Part shown: positions 1-8,333 of the stretch, in pieces
Numbering within the stretch: the first letter of the stretch is position 1
Layout of the letters: each line of letters opens with the position of its first letter
NCBI GenBank assembly: GCA_965194535.1
Contig: OZ239145.1
Span: 186,001-250,000, forward strand
DNA: 64,000 bases
Reading direction: 5' to 3'
DNA from: Verrucolacustris abundans
Lineage (GTDB): Bacteria; Verrucomicrobiota; Verrucomicrobiia; Methylacidiphilales; Verrucolacustridaceae
Notes under the pieces: generated by a model
Told to the model about the DNA's origin: nothing
What the model saw: the letters and a program-made list of their open reading frames with translations, nothing else
Database searches by the model: none
Translations under genes and position numbers: made by a program

Positions 1-537
1 TACAAAGCGGCCTTTATTATCGGAGCTGAGGGAGGAGAAGGTCTGGTGGTGATTCGAAAGGGGAACAAGTGGTCGCCTCCTTCGGGGATTTCGGCCGCGG
101 GCGCGGGGGTTGGATTTCAGGCTGGGGGCTCGGTGCAGAATTATGTTCTTTTGCTGAATACGGAGGAAGCGGTGAAGCAGTTCATGCAGAAGGGAAATTA
201 TACGAGCAGTGCAGGGGTGGAAGGCACAGCGGGTCCCGTAGGACGAGAGTTGTCGGCCGGCGTAGCAACCGTGAACGCCCCTGTTTATACCTACAGCTTT
301 AGCAAGGGACTGTTTGGTGGAGTTTCGTTGTCGGGATTGGGATTTGCATCGGCTGATGATACGAATGAAAACTTTTACGGGGAACGTTTGAATCCTCGGG
401 AGATTTTGGATGGAAAAGTGAAGAAAACTCCGGAAGCGGTTCACCGGTTATGGAAAGCATTGGAAGAGTTGGATAAGAAACCGGCAATTAAGGGAAAGAC
501 ACCATCCCAAGAGAACAAGAAAAAGGGAACCAGCTAA
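1..537 (+). CDS. SYLF-domain (Ysc84-like) lipid-binding protein, 5' partial
   Basis: The reading frame is open from the first base, so the N-terminus lies outside the window; about 178 residues are visible. The Gly-rich text GAEGGEGLVVIRK followed by WSPPSGISAAGAGVGFQAGG is typical of the SYLF (DUF500/Ysc84) fold, a lipid-binding beta-rich module that is usually secreted or periplasmic in bacteria. The end of the domain (YSFSKGLFGGVSLSG) and a Lys-rich tail follow. The stop codon is 9 bases before the OmpA-like gene, so the two are probably co-transcribed and act in the envelope. The family call is fairly secure; the biological role is unknown. Confidence 0.8.
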   Translation, partial: YKAAFIIGAEGGEGLVVIRKGNKWSPPSGISAAGAGVGFQAGGSVQNYVLLLNTEEAVKQFMQKGNYTSSAGVEGTAGPVGRELSAGVATVNAPVYTYSFSKGLFGGVSLSGLGFASADDTNENFYGERLNPREILDGKVKKTPEAVHRLWKALEELDKKPAIKGKTPSQENKKKGTS

Positions 538-546
538 GGAAAATTT

Positions 547-1473
547 ATGGCAGACCCAGTAAAACCTGATCTTTCCCCGATTGCAGGGGGAAGCACGGCA
601 GGCAAGGCGGTGGCGACGGGGGCAGCCAAAGCGGCGGCGGGGGGGGTGGCGAAGGTTGCGGCGTGGCACACCATTTCGTTGGCGACGGCGGCGGCGTTGG
701 GTTTGGGCGGTGGAGGGTATTATCTTCATCGGGATACGAAGGCTCGGTCGCAGCTTACGGAGATGGAGCAGCAAGCGGGCGCGTTAGAGGATCGGGCGAA
801 AAAAGCGGATTTAGCGAAGGAAGCTCTGCAAGCGCAGTTGGAGCAGTCCAAGGAGGAGATGAAGAAGCTCTCGGTTTCCTCGTTGGAGTTGGAGCAGGCC
901 AAATCGGAGTTGGCTAAGTGGAAGGATATTTCCGCCTCGGAGAGAAAGGTTTTAGAAAAGAAGTTGGCAGATCAGCAGTTAGCCTTGGAAAAGTTAAAGG
1001 CGACGACTGTTCCAACCGATCAGGAGCAGAAGCTGGAAGAAGAACTTAAGAAAAAGTTGGCAGATCAAGATGTGGTGATTTCGCGGTTAAAGGATCAGCT
1101 TAAGGTTACGGTAGCGAGTGAGATTCTCTTTCCGAGCGGATCGGCCGAACTGGCACCTGCGGGAGCAGATGTTTTGCGGAAAGTCGCGGCGGCGGCGAAT
1201 CAGTCTCAGGATGAGGTGCGCGTGGAGGGGCATACGGATAGTGATCCAATCGCCCCTGTGCTAGCGCAATATTATCCGAGTAATTGGGAGCTATCCACTG
1301 CGCGCGCGGCAGTGGCAGTCAGGACACTCCAAGCGACAGGAATGGTTCCAGCGGATCGGTTAGCGGCTGTTGGGTATGGGGACAGTCATCCGGTTGCTCC
1401 GAACGATACACCCGAAGGCCGGGCAAAGAACCGGCGGGTGGAGATTGTTTTTAAGCCGATTCCGAAGCCTTAG
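547..1473 (+). CDS. OmpA-family peptidoglycan-binding protein with coiled coil
   Basis: This 308-residue protein has an Ala/Gly-rich start, one predicted membrane segment (about residues 40-60), a long Lys/Glu/Leu-rich coiled coil (about 65-185) and a C-terminal OmpA/MotB-like domain. In that domain VEGHTDSDP and NRRVEIVF are the usual peptidoglycan-contact motifs. The layout fits an inner-membrane anchored protein reaching the cell wall. It follows the SYLF gene closely and its stop overlaps the stop of the opposite-strand cupin gene by 4 bases. No MotA partner is adjacent, so a flagellar stator role is not supported. Confidence 0.85.
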   Translation: MADPVKPDLSPIAGGSTAGKAVATGAAKAAAGGVAKVAAWHTISLATAAALGLGGGGYYLHRDTKARSQLTEMEQQAGALEDRAKKADLAKEALQAQLEQSKEEMKKLSVSSLELEQAKSELAKWKDISASERKVLEKKLADQQLALEKLKATTVPTDQEQKLEEELKKKLADQDVVISRLKDQLKVTVASEILFPSGSAELAPAGADVLRKVAAAANQSQDEVRVEGHTDSDPIAPVLAQYYPSNWELSTARAAVAVRTLQATGMVPADRLAAVGYGDSHPVAPNDTPEGRAKNRRVEIVFKPIPKP

Positions 1474-1847
1474 TGGGTGGGGGGAACAGGGCCGGGGGCT
1501 GGGTCGGTCGCCTCGGCTGATTCAACTGTAAGGGGGCCGTCATACCAGGTGACGCTGATCACCTCTTTGTCTGCGCGGTGAGGTCCATGGACAGTATTTT
1601 TAGGGGCATGCAAAAATGAGCCTGGACCGTATTCGACATTTCCTTCGATCCACTTTCCTTTGAGGACAACGACCGACTCGGACGCTTGGGGGTGGCGATG
1701 AGGAGGAATGGTGGTTCCAGGTGCAAATTTTCGGAGGAGAAACCTAGCACCATTTCCTGAGTCGTGTGAGAGGTGGGCAAACTCAACCCCAGGATAAGGG
1801 CCGGGCTCCCACATGGTTGTGTTGGGAAGGCGAATCGTTGGAAACAT
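1470..1847 (-). CDS. cupin-domain protein (ChrR-like)
   Basis: This 125-residue single-domain protein carries a cupin metal site: H50, H52 and E57 in PPHRHPQASE, and H87 in NTVHGPH. The order matches the anti-sigma ChrR-type cupins and small stand-alone cupins, which bind Zn, Fe or Mn. The Pro-rich C-terminal tail is probably disordered. No sigma-factor gene is adjacent, so an anti-sigma role is not indicated; a small-molecule binding or oxygenase-like role is equally possible. It is convergent with the OmpA-like gene. Confidence 0.75.
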   Translation of the reverse strand: MFPTIRLPNTTMWEPGPYPGVEFAHLSHDSGNGARFLLRKFAPGTTIPPHRHPQASESVVVLKGKWIEGNVEYGPGSFLHAPKNTVHGPHRADKEVISVTWYDGPLTVESAEATDPAPGPVPPTH

Positions 1848-1909
1848 GATTTGAACTTGGCGGAAGAGAATCCATCTGACAACCCTTTGCTCTTCGGTAG
1901 GGTAGTGAA

Positions 1910-3181
1910 ATGATCAAAAGTGTAGAACAACCGATCGATTATGGGCCTCTGTTTAAGTTGGCGGGTGAGATTGGGAGGGAGACAGATCTGAGTGGATTGT
2001 TGCTGATGATTTTGAATAAGAGCCGGCCTTGGATTCAGGCCGAAGCATGTTCGATTTTCCTACCGGATGAGGAAACGGGGGAGTTAGCGATTCACTCGGC
2101 CCAAGGGGATAGCGCACCGCAGTTGGGAACATTACGCGTTCCCAAGGGTAAGGGGATCGTGGGGTCGGCCATGGAGGAGAAGAAAACGATTCGAGTGGAT
2201 GACGTGAGCAAAGATCCGCGATTTTATTCAAAGGCGGATGAGAAGACTGGTTGGAAGACGAAGGCGTTACTCGCTTCCCCTCTTTTGGACGGGGGGGAGT
2301 GCGTTGGGGTGATTGAGTTCTTGAATCCGATTGGGCGGTCGGCCTTCACGAGCAGTGATGAGACAATGGTGGAGTATTTTGCGGGTTTGGTGGCTGCTGC
2401 GCTGGTCCGTATTCGGGCTCACAAGGCAGCTTTGGAGCGGGCGGCGGTCCAGCGGGATTTGGATCTGGCGAGGGAGTTGCAGGGGGGTCTTCTGCCCAAG
2501 GTGTTTCCGACAAGAGAGGAAGCACCGGGGATTGAGCTCTTTGCGAGACTAGAACCGGCCAAGGAGGTGAGTGGGGATCTGTATGATTTTTTCACGATCG
2601 AGCCGGGTAAGATGTGTTTTGTGGTGGGAGATGTGTCGGGCAAGGGTATTGCGGCAGGAATATTTATGGCGGTCACGAGAACCTTAATTCGAGCCACAAC
2701 CGTGCCAGGTAGAAGCCCTTTAGAAATTATGAATCGGGTGAACGCGCAATTGGCGAAGGAGAATCAGGCGAGTTTATTTGTGACGATGATTTTGGGAATT
2801 GTGGATACGGCTACAGGCCGGATGGTGTATGGGCAGGGTGGGCATAATCCGCCCATTCTTGTGCCTGCGCAGGGGAAGCCGACTTATGAGCCGGCGGGCG
2901 GGATGCCTCTAGGAGTTTTTGAGGATGCGAAGTTTGGCGAGCGGGAACTGCAGTTGAAGCCCGGAGAAACCCTTCTGGTTTATACGGACGGGGTGACGGA
3001 AGCGATGAATGAGGCAAAAGATCTGTTTGGAGAAGATCGTCTCGAAAAGGCGGTCACGGGGGTAGCGAGTCTTTCTCCGGAGAAAATTGCAGAGCGGGTG
3101 ATTGAGCAAGTAGAGGGCTTTGTTTTGGAGGCAGAGCGGTCTGACGACATCACTTTGCTGGCGATTCAACGGCGAAAATAG
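1910..3181 (+). CDS. GAF-domain PP2C (SpoIIE/RsbU-type) serine phosphatase
   Basis: This 423-residue protein has an N-terminal GAF sensor domain (about 30-170) and a C-terminal PPM/SpoIIE phosphatase (about 190-420). The linker DLARELQGGLLP is the helix typical of RsbU-type enzymes. Metal-binding acidic residues are visible in SGDLYDFF, GDVSGKGIAAG, YTDGVTEA and RSDDITLLA. Such enzymes dephosphorylate anti-sigma-factor antagonists in partner-switching pathways. No antagonist or anti-sigma kinase gene is adjacent, so the partner must be elsewhere. It is soluble and probably reads a small-molecule signal through GAF. Confidence 0.9.
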   Translation: MIKSVEQPIDYGPLFKLAGEIGRETDLSGLLLMILNKSRPWIQAEACSIFLPDEETGELAIHSAQGDSAPQLGTLRVPKGKGIVGSAMEEKKTIRVDDVSKDPRFYSKADEKTGWKTKALLASPLLDGGECVGVIEFLNPIGRSAFTSSDETMVEYFAGLVAAALVRIRAHKAALERAAVQRDLDLARELQGGLLPKVFPTREEAPGIELFARLEPAKEVSGDLYDFFTIEPGKMCFVVGDVSGKGIAAGIFMAVTRTLIRATTVPGRSPLEIMNRVNAQLAKENQASLFVTMILGIVDTATGRMVYGQGGHNPPILVPAQGKPTYEPAGGMPLGVFEDAKFGERELQLKPGETLLVYTDGVTEAMNEAKDLFGEDRLEKAVTGVASLSPEKIAERVIEQVEGFVLEAERSDDITLLAIQRRK

Positions 3182-3436
3182 TTGAGTCCAGATTTAAAGA
3201 GGGAGGTTTGGGCGGAGATGCGGGCGGTGGGGGATCGTCTGCAGGGAGTTTTGGAGAGTGATGTTCGGCATCCGCAAGGTCGCAATCCATATGCGCATGT
3301 TGCAGGGTGCGTGAAGGAGAGGTTCGGATGTAGTTACGGCGATTTGCCGGACGAGTGGGTGGGGGAAGTGAGGCGGTATTTGATCGAGTTGGAGGCGAAG
3401 GAGAAAAGCCTGAGTGGAAAGGGAGGGAGAGATTAG
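3182..3436 (+). CDS. small conserved-looking hypothetical protein
   Basis: This 84-residue frame starts with TTG immediately after the phosphatase stop, which suggests translational coupling. It has no signal peptide or membrane segment. The core NPYAHVAGCVKERFG...DLPDEW looks like a folded helical domain, not a random frame. Its last 4 bases overlap the end of the opposite-strand TPR gene. Function is not recognised; a link to the phosphatase is inferred from position only. Confidence 0.55.
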   Translation: MSPDLKREVWAEMRAVGDRLQGVLESDVRHPQGRNPYAHVAGCVKERFGCSYGDLPDEWVGEVRRYLIELEAKEKSLSGKGGRD

Positions 3437-3945
3437 TCGATGAGGTGCGCTTGGCGGAGGGGCTCAAGGTCCGGGTCTTGGTGGGCAAGTTTTTCGAGGT
3501 CGTGATCGAGCTCGATAGCGCGCCGGACATAAGTCTGGGCGGTGGTTAGGTCTCCCCTTTGGGCGGCGTAGCAACCGAGGTTAAATTGGATGAGGGGATC
3601 TTTGGGATGGAGGTGGGCGGCATCCGTAAGAATTTTTGAGGCGGTCTCAATCGAGTCGCTTCGACGTTTCGCGAAGGCCCATGCAATAAACCAGCGGGAC
3701 TCGTCTGGGTGGGAAGTGGCTAGGCGGGCGGCGAGGCCTGCAGCGTCCTGCCAGCGGCAGGCGCGTTCGAGGAGACGAAGCTTGAACTCTTGTACGCCGT
3801 CATCTCCCACCATTTGAGGGGACAAGTTTTCAAGTTCGGCAAGGGCATCGGCGTACATGCCAAGATTTGCGTAACCCACGGCAGATTCGGCACTTTGAAA
3901 GTCTTGTCGAAGTTTTGGTAACAAACTCACATTAAACCATATCAC
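3433..3945 (-). CDS. TPR-repeat protein
   Basis: This protein has up to 170 residues made of tetratricopeptide-like helical pairs; the clearest repeat is DPLIQFNLGCYAAQRGDLTTAQ..AIELD near the C-terminus. There is no signal peptide, so it is probably a cytoplasmic adaptor. A GTG five codons inside (MSLLPKLRQ) is an equally plausible start and would remove the odd hydrophobic first residues. It is convergent with the small hypothetical gene downstream of the phosphatase. No specific partner can be deduced. Confidence 0.75.
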   Translation of the reverse strand: MIWFNVSLLPKLRQDFQSAESAVGYANLGMYADALAELENLSPQMVGDDGVQEFKLRLLERACRWQDAAGLAARLATSHPDESRWFIAWAFAKRRSDSIETASKILTDAAHLHPKDPLIQFNLGCYAAQRGDLTTAQTYVRRAIELDHDLEKLAHQDPDLEPLRQAHLID

Positions 3946-4008
3946 AAGATACGTAAAAATGGTAGGGGCAGATTTTGCTTATGGTATATAATCTTTGTGG
4001 GCAATGAC

Positions 4009-4935
4009 TTACAATCTGTAAACTGGAGCCTCTCTGGCCTTTTTATCGACCCAGCCAACAAGAATTGCGTGGGGTAGGGTAAGAACGGCGAGGAGAACGA
4101 GGTAGGGGCCGACCCAATTTTCTCCTTTTGGGAACGATGAGGTGAGGAAAGGGGGAATCCAGCGAAGAAAGGCCAAGCTAGCGAGAGTGAGGGGAATGGA
4201 GAGAAGAAGGAGTTGGGAGAGGGAGTGGGTCCAGCAACTGATGGGATCAATCGAAGTTCTGTGGTCCCGCAAGGCAGTGAGCCGGAGAAGGTGTCGCCAG
4301 GCATGAAAGGCAACAAAGTAGGTACCAACGGAGAGGAGTGGGGGTGTGAGGTAGAAAAGGAGAAGTAGCAGTAGAGTTTCGATAGTTTGGTGGATGGATG
4401 GGCGGGAGAGAAGATTGAGGGCGATGGCGAGGAGTAGTGCTGGGATAAAGGGAAGACTGTAGGGGGGTAGGCCGGCATTGGGGGACATGAGAAGAATGAC
4501 CGACCAGGTGTCGGCCCAGTGAAATACAAAGGGGGCGAGCATCACGAGCGAGCCTCGCCCGATTCCAAAGAGAAGCCATCGAAGGCCTGGGGTTAATTCG
4601 AGAGAGGCGTCGGCTGTGCCCCAGTGCCAAGCGGTTAGAAAAAGGAAAAAGATAGTGGAGGGAAGCGGGTAGGAGCGCCAAAGGATTAGATATGCGGCAG
4701 AAATCGCTAGGTAGATTAGGAAGAAGGGGATGAGAAAGGACAGGCGAGAGGGACGATGTAGAATCCAACCTGGAATCCATGGGTCGCAGGCACCGTGGGG
4801 CACGCCGAGGATGAGAGCGGACGACAGAAAAAACCATGGAGCTAGGGTGAAGGCAGGTTGAGGAAAAAGAAGGGAGAGAAGGGTGATGAAGGCCGCGAGA
4901 AACCAAGGGGCGGTTTGCCTAAGGAGGACGGGCAT
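4009..4935 (-). CDS. blh: Brp/Blh-family beta-carotene 15,15'-dioxygenase
   Basis: This 308-residue, very hydrophobic protein has about eight predicted membrane helices. The His motifs that bind the non-haem iron in Brp/Blh enzymes are all visible: GVPHGACD near residue 45, AWHWGTAD near 103, FHAWRH near 210 and LTLPHAILVGWVD near 290. The enzyme cleaves beta-carotene into two retinal molecules. It lies directly downstream of the proteorhodopsin gene on the same strand, the classic pairing for retinal supply. A strong hairpin pair separates the two genes, so blh may be transcribed at a lower level. Carotenoid biosynthesis genes are not in the window. Confidence 0.9.
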   Translation of the reverse strand: MPVLLRQTAPWFLAAFITLLSLLFPQPAFTLAPWFFLSSALILGVPHGACDPWIPGWILHRPSRLSFLIPFFLIYLAISAAYLILWRSYPLPSTIFFLFLTAWHWGTADASLELTPGLRWLLFGIGRGSLVMLAPFVFHWADTWSVILLMSPNAGLPPYSLPFIPALLLAIALNLLSRPSIHQTIETLLLLLLFYLTPPLLSVGTYFVAFHAWRHLLRLTALRDHRTSIDPISCWTHSLSQLLLLSIPLTLASLAFLRWIPPFLTSSFPKGENWVGPYLVLLAVLTLPHAILVGWVDKKAREAPVYRL

Positions 4936-4971
4936 AGGAGAGAATAGGGGCAGAATGGGGAGGGATAGGAT

Positions 4972-5034
4972 GAAAAAAATGGGGGATCCCCTTTCGGAGA
5001 TCCCCCAACTTAACGCGGGAAAAAATCCCGCGCC
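4972..5034 (-). terminator. two hairpins between rhodopsin and blh; the second looks like an intrinsic terminator
   Basis: Reading the minus strand after the rhodopsin stop, a first hairpin CGCGGGA/TCCCGCG (5014-5032) is followed by a second, GGGGGATC/GATCCCCC (4981-5006), and then a T-run (A-run at 4973-4979 on the plus strand). This is a convincing intrinsic terminator or attenuator for the rhodopsin transcript, upstream of blh. Confidence 0.75.
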
Positions 5035-5050
5035 GAAGATTTAAATCTGA

Positions 5051-5797
5051 TTATTTCGCGCGTTTGGCGAGATTCCAGACGATCAAGCCGAAGCCGATCT
5101 TATTGACGGCGTCACCGATGTTATAGATGACGTTCATCTTGGAGGCCAATTCGACCGAGTTGCTGAGCACGTTGCCCGGCAAGGTCATATAGCCGATCGG
5201 GTAGATCGCCCAACCGATGAGAACAAAGCCACGGAGGAGGTTGAACGCCTTGCGGACGTTGGCATCGCTGCTGCCGTCGGCCAGTTGTTTGGCTTCCCCG
5301 AAGAAGATCTCATAAACGATTCCTGCCCAACCGATGGTGGAGATGACACCCCAGCCGAAGTTCTCAAAGCCACGCACGGGTTGACCGAGCTTGGCAGATA
5401 CTTCGCCGACGTATCCGGCCACCAACATGAGGACGGAATAACCGATGAGGCGCCAGAGCATGTTCACGCTGGCACCGGCGGATTTGAGGAGGAGATAGAA
5501 CTCCACGCACATAAGAGGCACGGTTAGGAGCCAATCGATGTAGCGGAATTCGGTGGGCGAAGCGACTCCGGCATTTGTGCCGTTGAAGTTCGCGCACCAG
5601 TACTCTCTCATATACATGTAGTGGGCGGCCGCGATCGTGGTGATCAGCGCACTGATCAACAGCGAGGTCTTCCATTTATCCGAGACGGTCTGCCGCTCGA
5701 AGTAAAAGAAGACCGAGGCGGCAAACATAGCCATGGTCCCGATAAAGAAGGTGAACCCGACAAGGTCACCCGTTTTCATTGCTGCAGCTGCTAGCAT
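5051..5797 (-). CDS. proteorhodopsin, green-type light-driven proton pump
   Basis: This 248-residue protein has seven predicted membrane helices. The retinal lysine is K233 in DAVNKIGFG. In RYIDWLLTVP D88 is the proton acceptor and T92 the neighbouring Thr; E99 is the proton donor, so the motif is D-T-E as in outward proton pumps. H59 matches the histidine that pairs with the acceptor in proteorhodopsins. The residue at the spectral tuning position (105 in the SAR86 protein) is M96, which predicts green absorption. G150 sits where bacteriorhodopsin has Trp138 and SAR86 proteorhodopsin has Phe, the position that opens a side window for a carotenoid antenna. The start ATG has the SD-like AAGGAG 9 bases upstream; a second ATG lies six codons inside. 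Confidence 0.95.
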   Translation of the reverse strand: MLAAAAMKTGDLVGFTFFIGTMAMFAASVFFYFERQTVSDKWKTSLLISALITTIAAAHYMYMREYWCANFNGTNAGVASPTEFRYIDWLLTVPLMCVEFYLLLKSAGASVNMLWRLIGYSVLMLVAGYVGEVSAKLGQPVRGFENFGWGVISTIGWAGIVYEIFFGEAKQLADGSSDANVRKAFNLLRGFVLIGWAIYPIGYMTLPGNVLSNSVELASKMNVIYNIGDAVNKIGFGLIVWNLAKRAK

Positions 5798-5806
5798 AGT
5801 GTGTTT

Positions 5807-5878
5807 CTCCTTCTGCCCCTATTGGGGCGTTTGCTTGAATGAGGATTCTTAAAGACAGAGCGTTTGCGAGCAAGTCAA
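5807..5878 (-). promoter_or_regulatory. candidate rhodopsin promoter and 5' leader hairpin
   Basis: On the minus strand a -35-like TTGACT (5873-5878) is followed after 17 bases by a weak -10-like TCTTTA (5850-5855). The leader then holds a short hairpin GCCCC-loop-GGGGC (5815-5828) directly beside the ribosome-binding AAGGAG (5807-5813). The promoter call is tentative because the -10 match is poor. Confidence 0.4.
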
Positions 5879-5934
5879 AACCAGACAACAACAAGAGCAA
5901 GTTGTGAGTATTATCTACTGTATTTTAAGTAAAA

Positions 5935-6699
5935 TCATCGCCTTTTCTTAGCTTTTTTCCACTCTTGGTCTAGCTCTCGAGGGCTTAGCTCCCCCGTTTT
6001 TCTGCCTTTCTTGGAAAGGGCGGATTCAATATGGCGAACACGGGTAGCAAAACGGTTAGCTGAGTCACGGCAAGCTGTCTCTGCATCCACTCCCCGATGT
6101 CGGGCGAGGTTGACCAAGGTAAAAAGGAGGTCTCCAAGTTCTCGGGCGAAGGCCGCCCCGCGACCTTTCGTTTGGCAAACCTCCTTTATCTCCTCCCGGA
6201 TCTTCGCTGGGATGCCTTTCTCTGGATTCGGCCAATCAAATCCAACCCGCGCTGCGCGTTTTTGGAGATTTTGGGCTAGAAGAAGGGATGGAAGACCCAT
6301 CGGAATGCCATCCAGTGCACTCTTGCGGGATGGTTTTTCCTCCTGCTTAAGCTGATGCCACCTGTGGAGAACCTGCTGAGTCGTGACAAGTCGTTCTTTA
6401 CCAAATACGTGGGGATGCCGACTGATGAGTTTCTTGGCGAGATGTGACGCCACCTTGCGAAAATCAAAGGAACGCCGCTCCTGAGCCAGTTGAGCATGAA
6501 AAATGATGTGTAGAAGAACATCCCCCAACTCTTCCTGCAGGGCATGGTCATCTTTCTGATCGATCGCTTCAAGGAGTTCATAGACCTCCTCCAGCAACAT
6601 GGGGCGAAGAGTGCGATGAGTTTGCTTTTGATCCCAGGGACAACCCTTAGGGCCCCTGAGGCGAGCCATGATTCGGGTCAAAGTTTCCACTTCTTTCAT
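5935..6699 (-). CDS. mazG: nucleoside triphosphate pyrophosphohydrolase MazG
   Basis: This 254-residue protein has two MazG helical domains, as in the E. coli-type enzyme. The first starts with RLRGPKGCPWDQKQTH and has the Mg-binding acidic residues LLEEVYELLEAI and EELGDVLLHI. The second repeats the pattern with EEIKEV and ARELGDLLFTLVNLAR. The enzyme hydrolyses nucleoside triphosphates to monophosphates and pyrophosphate, cleansing the pool and affecting the stringent response. It is divergent from the aldehyde dehydrogenase gene with about 50 bases between starts. No mazEF toxin genes are nearby. Confidence 0.95.
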   Translation of the reverse strand: MKEVETLTRIMARLRGPKGCPWDQKQTHRTLRPMLLEEVYELLEAIDQKDDHALQEELGDVLLHIIFHAQLAQERRSFDFRKVASHLAKKLISRHPHVFGKERLVTTQQVLHRWHQLKQEEKPSRKSALDGIPMGLPSLLLAQNLQKRAARVGFDWPNPEKGIPAKIREEIKEVCQTKGRGAAFARELGDLLFTLVNLARHRGVDAETACRDSANRFATRVRHIESALSKKGRKTGELSPRELDQEWKKAKKRR

Positions 6700-6750
6700 T
6701 CTTTGCAGATAAGGGATGAGAATCGCATTCGTCGAGTCCGAGCGTGACGA

Positions 6751-8325
6751 ATGGGAAAATTGGGGTACGATTCATGTTCCTTGAGCAAGTTTATCTCTCC
6801 ATGGGCCTCTTGGCCGAACCTGATTGAGCAGCACCGCAAGGTGGCCCCTGAGGCGTTTGGCCCCGAAGGCAATCTTTTCAATCTAATCAACGGCAAGTGG
6901 CAGCAGCCAGGTCACGGAAAGCTGTTTCTCTCTCCTGTTGATGCCACCCCCTTAGGTCGATATCCGATGATCCGGTTGGATGCCGCCCGTGCGGCAGTGG
7001 TTGCGGCTGAGGCGGAATTCCACGCTTGGTCGAAAACCGATTTAGATGAGCGCAAGCGGATGGTGATGGAGACCTTGGGAGATTTAGAAGCTAATGCCGA
7101 CTTGCTGGCGAAGACACTGGTGTGGGAGATCGGCAAGCCGTACCCGCAGTCCAAGGTCAGCGTCGAGCGGTGTATTTCAGGAGTGCGGTGGTATGTCGGG
7201 CAGATCGAAAAAATGATGGAGGGGAGAAAGCCACTGGGATTGATCTCGAACATTGCGTCTTGGAACTATCCTCTCTCCGTTCTCATTCATGCCGTTTTGG
7301 TTCAGTGTTTGGCAGGCAACTCCGTCATTGCAAAAACACCCACGGATGGAGGAATTCACGCTGTCACTTTGGCGATGGCCCTAGCCCGCCGGCGTGGATT
7401 GCCGGTGAGTTTGGTCAGCGGATCCGGGGGCGAGTTGAGCGAGGCCCTCGTCCGAAACGAAGCGATCGCTTGTTTGGCTTTCGTGGGTGGAAAAAATAAT
7501 GGTCGGGAGATTGCAGCCGCGTTCTACGATCGATCCAAGCGGTACATGTTGGAGATGGACGGGGTGAACTGTTACGGGGTTTGGGAGTATTCGGACTGGA
7601 AGAGCTTGGCGGCCCAGATCAAGAAGGGGTTCGAGTTTGGCAAGCAGAGGTGTACCGCCTACCCGCGCTACGTCGTTCAGCGCTCCATGTTTCCAAAATT
7701 TTTAGAAATGTACCTTGGCGTGGTTCAAGGGTTGAAGTGTGGGCATCCTCTCCTCGTGGACAAAGCGGAGGATCCGTTGCCTGCTTTGGATTTCGGGCCG
7801 TTGATTAACAGTAAAAAGGTGGAAGAGCTACGGGTTCAGGTCACAGAAGCTGTGGCCGGTGGTGCCGTCGCGCTGTACGAGGGGGTTCTGAATGAGGCTC
7901 TTTTCCAGCCCTCGCAGGATATTTCGGCCTACTTGGCTCCTGTGGCTCTGCTGAGCCTGCCGCGAAACTGTAAGCTGTATCACGGCGAGCCCTTTGGCCC
8001 TGTCGACTCGGTGGCTGTGGTCGACAGCGTGGACCAGCTCATTGCGGAGATGAATGTCTCGAATGGTAATCTGGTTTCTAGTTTAGCTACGGATGATGCG
8101 AATTTGGCTAAGCAGGTCGCAGTGGATCTGCGGTGTTTTAAGTTTGGGCACAATAAAGTCCGTTCTCGTGGGGATAATGAGGAAAGTTTTGGCGGCTTTG
8201 GCCAGTCGTGGAAGGGATGCTTTGTCGGCGGAAAGTATCTTGTCGAAGCGGTTACGCAGGGACCTTCGGGCGAGCGGTTGCGCGGAAACTTCCCCGATTC
8301 GATTTATCTGCCTGAAGAACGCTAG
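6751..8325 (+). CDS. aldehyde dehydrogenase family protein
   Basis: Up to 524 residues with the NAD(P)-dependent aldehyde dehydrogenase fold. The nucleotide-binding text SNIASWNYPLSV (about 167) and AKTPTDGG, the general base E268 in LEMDGVN and the catalytic C301 in FGKQRCTAYP are visible, and the C-terminal GEPFGPVDSV fits the family. The active-site loops differ from common betaine or acetaldehyde enzymes, so the substrate is not predicted. The first 10-20 residues may be over-extended; TTG codons just inside are alternative starts. No pathway partner is adjacent. Confidence 0.85.
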   Translation: MGKLGYDSCSLSKFISPWASWPNLIEQHRKVAPEAFGPEGNLFNLINGKWQQPGHGKLFLSPVDATPLGRYPMIRLDAARAAVVAAEAEFHAWSKTDLDERKRMVMETLGDLEANADLLAKTLVWEIGKPYPQSKVSVERCISGVRWYVGQIEKMMEGRKPLGLISNIASWNYPLSVLIHAVLVQCLAGNSVIAKTPTDGGIHAVTLAMALARRRGLPVSLVSGSGGELSEALVRNEAIACLAFVGGKNNGREIAAAFYDRSKRYMLEMDGVNCYGVWEYSDWKSLAAQIKKGFEFGKQRCTAYPRYVVQRSMFPKFLEMYLGVVQGLKCGHPLLVDKAEDPLPALDFGPLINSKKVEELRVQVTEAVAGGAVALYEGVLNEALFQPSQDISAYLAPVALLSLPRNCKLYHGEPFGPVDSVAVVDSVDQLIAEMNVSNGNLVSSLATDDANLAKQVAVDLRCFKFGHNKVRSRGDNEESFGGFGQSWKGCFVGGKYLVEAVTQGPSGERLRGNFPDSIYLPEER

Positions 8326-8333
8326 ACCGAGCT

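Noticed and set aside
3942..4529. 195-residue minus-strand frame overlapping blh
   Set aside because: It overlaps blh in another frame and is Pro/Ser/Phe-rich low-complexity text, whereas blh has all family motifs.
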